Positions 1 to 5,596 of a stretch of 6,489 bases of DNA are shown piece after piece; the first letter of the stretch is position 1; the number at the start of each line of letters is the position of its first letter. Both the position numbers and the translations under genes were made by a program. This DNA comes from Bacteriovorax sp. UBA1852. GTDB lineage: Bacteria; Bdellovibrionota; Bacteriovoracia; Bacteriovoracales; Bacteriovoracaceae. Below the pieces are notes generated by a model. The model was not told where the DNA came from and made no database searches. It saw only the letters and a list, made by a program, of their open reading frames with translations. The stretch covers positions 1-6,489 of the forward strand of contig DDIK01000183.1 in NCBI GenBank assembly GCA_002338505.1. Direction: 5' to 3'.

Positions 1-1019
1 AATTAGTCGCACAAATGATTAGTCGTGCGCACGTTAATGACCAGGTTGATATTGTCTCATTTGGTAAAGATGATCATAGCTATAGAGGTATTTATGGTGA
101 ATCTGTCCATCAGTTTAAGACAGATGCTTTCTTACTTTCCACTCCATTTAACTTCTCTTTAATTTATAGGCCGCAAAGTATTTTGAAGTTTAAGTCCTAT
201 GATGAGGCTTATATTCATATTCACAATCCTTTTATACATTTTTGGCTATTTCTATTTTCGTGGGCCTTTAGAGAAAATGGTATGAAAGTTACTTGTGTTT
301 ATCATAGTGATATTTTTAAGGGCTTTATTGGAAAGGTTTTTAACTTATTCTTTATAGCAACTTCTTTCGTTTATGATGAATTTATAGTTTCATCTCCTCA
401 GTTAAAGAAAAATTCTGAGATTTTAAAATTTATTGAAAGAGAGAAGATTAAAGTCAATCCTTTCCCTGTTAATGGAGAAGTTGAGTTTATTGAAAAAGCA
501 GACTTCTCAAAACGTCTTCTCGCAATAGGGCGTCTTGTTCCTTATAAGGGATTTTCTTTTTTGATAGATATCATGAATCAGTATCCGGATTATAAGCTTG
601 ATATTATTGGTAATGGCCCGATGTATGACGAGCTGCGAAGTCTTGCCGGTGACAATATTTGTCTTCATGGTCATGTAAGTGATGAAGAAAAAGAAAGACT
701 GATAAGAGAGACTGATGTTCTTGTTGTACCTTCTCTTACCAATGCTGAAGCATATGGCATGATTTCGGTTGAAGCCTTTCAAAAAAGTATCCCTGTTATC
801 GCAAGTGATCTAAATACTGGGGTAACATTCTTAGTGCAAAATAATAGAACAGGACTTGTTTTTAAGCCTGGTGATAAGGAAGGACTGCTTGCCTGTTTAA
901 AAACATTGGAAAATAAAAATAGTTTTGTAAGTCTTAAGCATGGTTGTTACGACTTTTATAATGAAGTTCTTGATTTTAAAATGTTTCAAGAAAGGCTCTT
1001 ATCTTCTAAGAGTCTTTGA
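1..1019 (+). CDS. GT4 family glycosyltransferase, 5' end cut off by the window
   Basis: Likely a cytoplasmic, retaining, nucleotide-sugar-dependent GT-B glycosyltransferase adding a sugar to a lipid-linked or cell-surface glycan. The frame is open from base 3 to the TGA at 1017-1019. An ATG at 15 exists, but it has no Shine-Dalgarno sequence and would start the protein at the second strand (QVDIVSFG), omitting the first beta strand and glycine loop that open this fold. The true start is therefore upstream. Counting from the ATG at 15: YHSDI at 96-100, typical of many GT4 enzymes; GRLVPYKG at 172-179, the donor-domain opening; IGNGP at 198-202; and EAYGMISVE at 245-253, the EX7E motif whose two Glu residues contact the donor. 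The C-terminal half is complete. The gene converges on the minus-strand cluster and overlaps its last gene by 34 bases. Donor, acceptor and linkage cannot be told from sequence; mannosyl- or glucosyltransferase is only a guess. Confidence 0.9.
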   Translation, partial: LVAQMISRAHVNDQVDIVSFGKDDHSYRGIYGESVHQFKTDAFLLSTPFNFSLIYRPQSILKFKSYDEAYIHIHNPFIHFWLFLFSWAFRENGMKVTCVYHSDIFKGFIGKVFNLFFIATSFVYDEFIVSSPQLKKNSEILKFIEREKIKVNPFPVNGEVEFIEKADFSKRLLAIGRLVPYKGFSFLIDIMNQYPDYKLDIIGNGPMYDELRSLAGDNICLHGHVSDEEKERLIRETDVLVVPSLTNAEAYGMISVEAFQKSIPVIASDLNTGVTFLVQNNRTGLVFKPGDKEGLLACLKTLENKNSFVSLKHGCYDFYNEVLDFKMFQERLLSSKSL

Positions 1020-1021
1020 AA
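984..1021. other. Long imperfect dyad at the convergent gene junction (possible bidirectional terminator)
   Basis: Arms 984-1000 and 1008-1021 pair around a 7-base loop (1001-1007). The inner stem is AAGGCTCTT against AAGAGTCTT, with one position that is G-U in plus-strand RNA. The outer stem is TTTCAA against TTGAAA. A three-base bulge lies at about 990-992. The dyad spans the stop codons of both convergent genes (TGA at 1017-1019 plus, TGA at 986-988 minus). Neither side has a strong T run after the stem: the plus side reads TCTCTTACC, and the minus side has only CATTTTAAAATC. If it terminates transcription it is weak or needs help. It could instead act as an mRNA 3'-end stabiliser. Confidence 0.4.
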
Positions 1022-2155
1022 TCTCTTACCTGCAGCTTCCCATGTATACTCTGAGAATCTCTCAAGTCTTTCTTTGCGATTTAATTCTCTCTTTTCTCTT
1101 GATATTATTTCTTGCGAGTTAAGAGTAAGGCCCTCTTGATCTTCAAAGAGATATACTCCATTAAGATTCTCAAGAAGTTCGCTAGCACCAACTTTATTGG
1201 ATAAGGAATAGACATTTAGCCCCATGACCGCTGCTTCCAAAAGAACTAATCCAAAAGGCTCATAGATAGTAGGAAAGATAAAGTTATCGCTAATAGCGTA
1301 GAAGTTTTGAACTTCTTTGGTAAAGGGAATGTATGCAATATTGTCGGGCAAATTAAATTGCTTAATAGTGCCTTCTGGCTTTCCTATAACTATAAGTTGT
1401 GCCTCATCCTCACTAGAGCATATTTCTATGACTCTATGGAGTCCCTTTCTTTCAAAAGCTCCTATGAATAAGTTAATAGGTTTTGTTATATCTATCTTGG
1501 TTAGCTCTGGATATCTCGTTAAAAGGTCTGTGTAAATCTCTTGACGTGACTTTACTGATAATGAAAAGTTCTCAAGATTTACTCCTGAATAGTTCAGTAT
1601 CATTCTTGACTTCTCAACTTTAAATCTCTCATTCAAATAAGTTATTTCAAACTTAGATAATACTGAGAACTTAACATTCTTTCTTATTTTATAAAGATAG
1701 ACTTCTGTAAGAGTGAAAAAGAAGAAGAGTACTTTCTTGTAGATATATTTTAGAAGGTTTCCTTGGAAAATAGTGAAGTATTTCTGTCGCCATTCATCCT
1801 GGATAAATTGAATATTCACATAGTCTACACAAAGAGCCGCCGTTCCTATACCAATATGCTTTGTTGTCTTTGGTACTTTTGTAAGTTTCAGATAAAAGCT
1901 CATAATATAGAAGTAGAACATCTTAATAAGAAACGGATTTTGAAATAGGGAGGGAACTCTTATAAACTTAACCTTATTTGGATCTTCTCTATAGATAATC
2001 TCATTTGAGTCACAGGTAAAAGCAATGACAAAAATATTGTCGATTGAATCTTTTGACATATTATTAATAGTTTCAATGAGTGCACGACTATGTCCAATTT
2101 CTCTTACGAGGTCATGGACATATATAGCGAGGTTGTACTTTTGTTTGTCTGGCAA
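986..2155 (-). CDS. GT4 family glycosyltransferase, WaaG-like, TTG start
   Basis: A 389-residue retaining GT-B glycosyltransferase, expected at the cytoplasmic face of the inner membrane. The N-terminal domain opens with strand YNLAIYVHDL (7-16). QFIQDEWRQKYF (116-127) and a basic, aromatic stretch around 135-158 could contact membrane. The donor domain begins near NLFIGAFERKGL (228-239), similar to the KGL loop of WaaG-type LPS core transferases, and carries EPFGLVLLE (299-307), the EX7E motif. The start is TTG at 2155: AAGGA lies 7 bases upstream, the first beta strand follows at once, and the next Met (residue 33) would delete it. The gene overlaps the GT2 gene upstream by 44 bases and is the last of the four-gene operon. 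Its final 34 bases overlap the convergent plus-strand GT4. WaaG-like is a family resemblance only; the sugar and acceptor are unknown. Confidence 0.9.
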   Translation of the reverse strand: MPDKQKYNLAIYVHDLVREIGHSRALIETINNMSKDSIDNIFVIAFTCDSNEIIYREDPNKVKFIRVPSLFQNPFLIKMFYFYIMSFYLKLTKVPKTTKHIGIGTAALCVDYVNIQFIQDEWRQKYFTIFQGNLLKYIYKKVLFFFFTLTEVYLYKIRKNVKFSVLSKFEITYLNERFKVEKSRMILNYSGVNLENFSLSVKSRQEIYTDLLTRYPELTKIDITKPINLFIGAFERKGLHRVIEICSSEDEAQLIVIGKPEGTIKQFNLPDNIAYIPFTKEVQNFYAISDNFIFPTIYEPFGLVLLEAAVMGLNVYSLSNKVGASELLENLNGVYLFEDQEGLTLNSQEIISREKRELNRKERLERFSEYTWEAAGKRFQRLLEDKSLS

Positions 2156-3041
2156 CTTTAAATCCTTTTAATAAACCTTTGATACTAATTTTATAATGCC
2201 TTAATGGATTTGTATGACCTTTAAGAATTTGCTGTACTAATTTTAAAAATCCCCATGTATTACTGTTTCCAATAAGAGAAATATATATGAAGAAGAATAT
2301 CTTTTGAATGAATGAATAATTCTTAATCATGACATATGTATAATTTCTAGAATTATTGTAGATGACTTTGTCTTCTATGAAGTGGGAGTGATCGCTATCA
2401 TGTTCTACTTCAAGACTAGGGTCAAATATGAGTCTCCCTTTTCCCTTTAGATTCATGCATAAATCAAGTTCCCAGAATGAGCCATTTCCATCAGTAATAG
2501 CACTTTGAAGATTCGTGTCGAGATAGGTGAGAGACTTCTTTCTAAAAGACATATTAACGCCTTTGAGTATGTCTACATCATGGATCTTACTTACTTTATG
2601 ATGATGGTTCCCAATTGGATTTCCATACCAAGTTAGCTTGCCAACTGTGCTTACATTTCTTCTATAGTTATCTTTTATTTGACGTATAATAAGGTCTGGG
2701 CCACCAACTCCTATAATTTCTTCATTTTCAAAGTGTCTCTTTATTCTTGAGATCCATTCTTTGGGAACATAGGCATCATCATCTAAGAAGCATACTATTT
2801 CTTCTTTGATTTCTTTAAGGCCTGCATTTTCAGCGTGGATAACCCCTTCCTCTTCAACAATGACATGGGAGATTGGTAACTTTGACTCAAATCTCTTTAT
2901 GACATCAATACTTTCTTGATCATCTTGTCTCGTGACAATATATACCATATCAGGATAATCATTTAAGGCACCAAGATGTTCTAGGCAGCGATGAAGCATC
3001 TTGGGTCTTTTCCATGTTGGAATAAGTACTGCCAATGTCAT
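2112..3041 (-). CDS. GT2 family glycosyltransferase (GT-A fold)
   Basis: A 309-residue inverting glycosyltransferase using a nucleotide sugar, probably peripheral to the inner membrane. VLIPTWKRP (5-13) is the opening nucleotide-binding strand. FLDDDAY (85-91) holds the metal-binding Asp triad of the GT-A fold. GVGGP lies at 111-115, and KGVNMSFRKKSL (160-171) corresponds to the acceptor-side 'G-N-M-F-R' segment. FWELDLCMNLKGKG (189-202) matches the usual EDxDLxxRxxxxG block, with WELD replacing the common 'ED.D'; the candidate catalytic base is in this block. EVEHDSDH (211-218) is the conserved post-catalytic His strand. The C-terminal 70 residues are basic with a hydrophobic patch (IQKIFFFIYISLIG, 245-258) that could anchor to membrane. 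ATG start at 3041, with AAGG 10 bases upstream and ATGA overlapping the TGA of the preceding gene. Substrate unknown; rhamnosyl- and galactosyltransferases share this layout. Confidence 0.92.
   Translation of the reverse strand: MTLAVLIPTWKRPKMLHRCLEHLGALNDYPDMVYIVTRQDDQESIDVIKRFESKLPISHVIVEEEGVIHAENAGLKEIKEEIVCFLDDDAYVPKEWISRIKRHFENEEIIGVGGPDLIIRQIKDNYRRNVSTVGKLTWYGNPIGNHHHKVSKIHDVDILKGVNMSFRKKSLTYLDTNLQSAITDGNGSFWELDLCMNLKGKGRLIFDPSLEVEHDSDHSHFIEDKVIYNNSRNYTYVMIKNYSFIQKIFFFIYISLIGNSNTWGFLKLVQQILKGHTNPLRHYKISIKGLLKGFKVARQTKVQPRYICP
2163..2167 (-). promoter_or_regulatory. Shine-Dalgarno AAGGA fixing a TTG start
   Basis: On the minus strand AAGGA is followed by seven bases (TTTAAAG) and then TTG at 2155-2153. 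It lies inside the 3' part of the GT2 coding sequence and is the main support for choosing TTG as the start of the downstream GT4 gene, which has no usable ATG near its N-terminus. Confidence 0.7.
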
Positions 3042-4111
3042 AGTTCAAGAACCTTTTTCTTTAAAGATGTAGAGTTGTAAGACAACCAAGTTTTAAGATC
3101 AAAGTCTTTATAAAACTCTTCTAAAGAGTTATCGTTAAACTCGTTCTCTTCTTTCATAAAGTTAATGAATTCTTCATGAAACTTGGAAGCGTCACAGGTA
3201 ATTATATTTTCATTCACAATACCCTCGCTGCCCAGTTTTGTAGAGAGGACAAGGGATTTTGACATGATCGCCTCAATGATTTTTAGTCTTGTCCCACTGC
3301 CATGTCTTAAGGGAACGAGATTCATGTATGTACATGACAATAATCCTAGTACTTCTTCTTTTGTTAAGTCTTTTTGAAGTGTAAATATCGAGTCTTCAAT
3401 CATCTCAAATTGGTTTTCTTGTGGGTTTCTTCCAGCTATCACAAAGCTGTATTTATCCAGCAACTCTGGTGAATGATTTTTTATATAGTTTGAGAAGGTT
3501 GATGTGAGGTATTCTACCGCTTTAATGTTAGGGAAGTAGTCTAATGTTCCTAGAAATAAGATACTCTTTTTTATCTCATTAAAGTAGTAGTCTTCTTTTC
3601 TTATAAGGTTCGGAATAACAATAATTTTATTCTCAATTGTCTTCTCTTTTTGGGTGAGATAGGACTTTTCTCGTTCAGAGCAAACGAGCGTGAGGTTACT
3701 CTTTTTGATACATTTAATCTCATGTTCTAGAAAATTTTGACTGTGAATATTATCTTCTCTTTGAAAATAATTTTCACATTCGAGATTGTGAGCATTATAG
3801 ATTATTTTCACATCTTTTTTTAATTTTATATCCCAATTAAAGTGCCTGAGATTATCAAAGTGTATAATATCATATTTAGAGAGATCAATTTTCTTTGATT
3901 TAAATAGAATTAAAGGCTTATATCCATATTTAAAAATATTAGTATAGTGAATATAATCTCTTGGTCCTTTGTGTTCCATAGCATCATCGCTATAGAAGGA
4001 GTCTACCTGGATATCTAGCGCTTTATATATATACTTAATGGCCTCGATACGTAAGTAAGCGCCTCCACTATTAACACTACGTTCAAGAGATGAGAGATAG
4101 GCGATCTTCAT
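3038..4111 (-). CDS. GT4-type glycosyltransferase with GSGTRLK signature
   Basis: A 357-residue GT-B glycosyltransferase, cytoplasmic or membrane-peripheral. The N-terminal domain begins MKIAYLSS with the glycine loop SGGAYLR (15-21), then DIIHFDN (81-87) and YNAHNLE (105-111), a hallmark of this GT4 subgroup. The donor domain opens with ILFLGTLDYFPNIKAVEYL (184-202) and carries PLRHGSGTRLKIIEAIM (267-283) and LGSEGI (293-298). In this subgroup, GSGTRLK...E replaces the textbook EX7E motif, and the Glu of KIIEA (280) stands where the second Glu would be. ATG start at 4111, with AAGG nine bases upstream; the TAATG junction shares one base with the stop of the HD-GYP gene, so translation is probably coupled. 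It ends in a four-base ATGA overlap with the GT2 gene. Family assignment is firm; substrate cannot be read from sequence. Confidence 0.92.
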   Translation of the reverse strand: MKIAYLSSLERSVNSGGAYLRIEAIKYIYKALDIQVDSFYSDDAMEHKGPRDYIHYTNIFKYGYKPLILFKSKKIDLSKYDIIHFDNLRHFNWDIKLKKDVKIIYNAHNLECENYFQREDNIHSQNFLEHEIKCIKKSNLTLVCSEREKSYLTQKEKTIENKIIVIPNLIRKEDYYFNEIKKSILFLGTLDYFPNIKAVEYLTSTFSNYIKNHSPELLDKYSFVIAGRNPQENQFEMIEDSIFTLQKDLTKEEVLGLLSCTYMNLVPLRHGSGTRLKIIEAIMSKSLVLSTKLGSEGIVNENIITCDASKFHEEFINFMKEENEFNDNSLEEFYKDFDLKTWLSYNSTSLKKKVLEL

Positions 4112-5481
4112 TAAAAGAGACCTTCTTTATCTTTATACTCTACCTGAGGTATTGAGAAGGCAATTTTCATTGCTCTTATACATTTTATAAATGAGCCCTT
4201 GGTATATTTCTCTTCCATATCAATTATTTTATCGAGGATTACATCGCGATTATAGCCAGTATCGTAAAGTGTGTAAGCTAGCTCACTTGAGATAATAAAT
4301 AGAGCTGAAATAGGCTCTATTCTGGTATAGTCTATACCTCTTGGAAAACCTGAGCCATCATATCTTTCATGATGTTTCATAATGATACTATCAACCCCAA
4401 TTGGAAGCCCATCTATTCTTTCAATCATCTTTGCCGATTCAAGAGGGTGATTTCTTATTATCTTCCTCGTTTTTTCACTACCCACACTACTTTCCAGCTC
4501 ATGAGATGATTCAACACGTGCCAATTCATCATCTTTTAATGATATATCTGCAAAGAATGAAGCAAGAGATAGTCTTAAGTAGTTTTCAGGGCCTTTAAGC
4601 TCAGACTCCTTGCAAACAGCACAAGATATATAGCTCGTCAGCATACTGAGTTCTGAAATAAAAGAGTTTTGATGAAGTGTATTTTTCAAAAGCTTAAATA
4701 TATCATTCTTTTCAATGAGACTAAAGGCTTCATTAAGAGCATGGTTTGTTAATGTTAAGGCCTGCTCATTCAATCCAATCTTTGAGACGATCTCGTGTAC
4801 TGTTTCGTGGCATATCGTAGGGAGTATATTATTGTTAGATACGATTTGAGGTAAATTCTCTTTTGATCTATTAACAAAGAAGTTCGATACTGCATTAATG
4901 AAGATTTTATAATCTATATCTTTAATATATAAAAAGGTTACATTCTTTCTTTGATATTTCTCTATTTCCCCAGCGTCATATTCTTGATGCCTAGGTATTA
5001 TTTTTACAAATTTTTCATCAGAAATCTTAAGGTAAACATCACAAACAACTTTTTTAAAGTTTAGAAAATAGTCGCTCCTAATTCGGCAGTATTCAGTGCT
5101 AGTAGTACTTCTTTCCTTTAATCGCATCATTCTTCGATAAGCACTTCTAAAAGAGTGCGTTTCATTATTATCGATAGCAAATCCAGAAATCTGTGGACTA
5201 TACTCTAGAGCTTGAGAGAAGAGTGTCGATTGCTCACTAGTATAAGTTGTAAGTAGTAGTACAGCCTTATTCTCTTTAATAAAAGTCAGTAGACCCTGAA
5301 ATCCACTAATATTAAATTCACAAATCGTAAGGTCCGTCTCGCTAAGAAGTTGTGGCTCATGTTGAAGAGTTTCATTTAAACTCTCTCTATAATCAAATGA
5401 GCACTCCTCGATACCGTCCATGAGAAATTTCAGATAATAAGCACTTTCTTTATTTGAATGAATGATGAGTATTTTTCTCAA
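4111..5481 (-). CDS. Receiver-like/HD-GYP protein with degenerate catalytic motifs, TTG start
   Basis: A 456-residue cytoplasmic protein, probably a cyclic-di-GMP-related regulator. Residues 1-115 look like a response-regulator receiver (KILIIHSN; TDLTICEFNISGFQG; AVLLLTT). The acidic pocket after strand 1 is H-S-N, the phospho-acceptor position is Glu55, and the conserved Lys is absent, so phosphorylation is unlikely. Residues about 130-200 form a small unassigned domain (CDVYLKISDEKFVKIIP, then VTFLYIKDIDYKIFI). The HD-GYP region runs from about 270 to 445: the HD motif reads FFADISL (A311-D312), NHP is kept (344-346), and HHERYDGSGFP (370-380) has Phe for the GYP Tyr. The ADxxDA Asp pair appears as Glu400 and Tyr403. 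Metal binding may be reduced and activity lost, though family members with altered GYP exist. Start is TTG at 5481: an in-frame TAA lies 15 codons upstream, no ATG intervenes, and GGA sits six bases upstream. First gene of the operon. Confidence 0.85.
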   Translation of the reverse strand: MRKILIIHSNKESAYYLKFLMDGIEECSFDYRESLNETLQHEPQLLSETDLTICEFNISGFQGLLTFIKENKAVLLLTTYTSEQSTLFSQALEYSPQISGFAIDNNETHSFRSAYRRMMRLKERSTTSTEYCRIRSDYFLNFKKVVCDVYLKISDEKFVKIIPRHQEYDAGEIEKYQRKNVTFLYIKDIDYKIFINAVSNFFVNRSKENLPQIVSNNNILPTICHETVHEIVSKIGLNEQALTLTNHALNEAFSLIEKNDIFKLLKNTLHQNSFISELSMLTSYISCAVCKESELKGPENYLRLSLASFFADISLKDDELARVESSHELESSVGSEKTRKIIRNHPLESAKMIERIDGLPIGVDSIIMKHHERYDGSGFPRGIDYTRIEPISALFIISSELAYTLYDTGYNRDVILDKIIDMEEKYTKGSFIKCIRAMKIAFSIPQVEYKDKEGLF

Positions 5482-5503
5482 GTTAATTCCGTTTAAGACT
5501 TTG

Positions 5504-5512
5504 ATTTTACCA
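5504..5512 (-). promoter_or_regulatory. Candidate extended -10 promoter for the operon
   Basis: On the minus strand TGGTAAAAT fits an extended -10 (TGn then TAAAAT, five of six to TATAAT). It would start transcription about 15 bases before the TTG at 5481. No good -35 sits at the right distance. An alternative weaker pair is TTGATC (5542-5547) with TAAACT (5518-5523), 18 bases apart. Both are calls by eye against sigma-70 consensus in AT-rich DNA. Confidence 0.3.
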
Positions 5513-5526
5513 GTAAAAGTTTACCA
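5505..5526. promoter_or_regulatory. Operator-like overlapping inverted and direct repeats
   Basis: TTTTAC-CA-GTAAAA (5505-5518) is a dyad with perfect six-base arms. Its right arm forms a second dyad, GTAAA-AG-TTTAC (5513-5524), so TTTACCA occurs twice in direct orientation (5506-5512 and 5520-5526), 14 bases apart. The array covers the candidate -10 of the minus operon and lies in the only regulatory DNA shared with the divergent transferase gene. It could be a repressor or activator site; no regulator is encoded in the window to match it. Confidence 0.3.
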
Positions 5527-5586
5527 CTTTATCGCCAAGTCGATCAAAAAAATTAATATTAACTAAAGAAAGTCGATGGGTGTTAT

Positions 5587-5591
5587 GGAGG
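5587..5591 (+). promoter_or_regulatory. Shine-Dalgarno GGAGG of the WecA/MraY-type gene
   Basis: GGAGG is followed by five bases (AATAA) and ATG at 5597. It is the strongest ribosome binding site in the window. An in-frame TAA ends at the base before the ATG, so no upstream extension is possible and the start is fixed. No convincing plus-strand -10/-35 pair was found between 5482 and 5586; TTAATATTAA at 5553-5562 is the only AT-rich candidate. Confidence 0.75.
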
Positions 5592-5596
5592 AATAA

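Larger units (their letters stand above)
986..5481 (-). other. Four-gene translationally coupled operon
   Basis: Transcription order is HD-GYP protein, GT4 (GSGTRLK type), GT2, WaaG-like GT4. Junction overlaps are 1 base (TAATG), 4 bases (ATGA) and 44 bases, and no spacer could hold a promoter or terminator. The only intergenic DNA upstream is the divergent region 5482-5596. Each internal start has an AAGG-type site inside the preceding gene. The tight packing implies roughly linked expression of a signalling-type protein and three sugar transferases. Confidence 0.8.

Noticed and set aside
15..17. ATG at 15 as the true start of the first glycosyltransferase
   Set aside because: The frame is open to the left edge, there is no Shine-Dalgarno sequence before it, and the resulting protein would lack the first strand and glycine loop of the GT-B fold.
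507..782. Minus-strand open frame of 91 codons
   Set aside because: It lies wholly antisense to the donor domain of the first GT4, with no family features.
973..982. Palindrome ATTTTAAAAT next to the convergent dyad, considered as a terminator T-tract
   Set aside because: It has only four T residues on each strand, set off from the stem, so it does not make a typical intrinsic terminator.
940..1122. Plus-strand open frame of 60 codons across the convergent junction
   Set aside because: It overlaps two well-supported genes in other frames, with no ribosome binding site or recognisable motif.
5553..5562. Perfect palindrome TTAATATTAA
   Set aside because: Short, pure A/T palindromes are expected often in DNA of this composition, and no second copy was found nearby.
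5585..5596. Three-codon ORF (ATG GAG GAA TAA) ending directly before the transferase ATG
   Set aside because: It overlaps the GGAGG ribosome binding site and is best explained as chance; the in-frame TAA only helps fix the downstream start.
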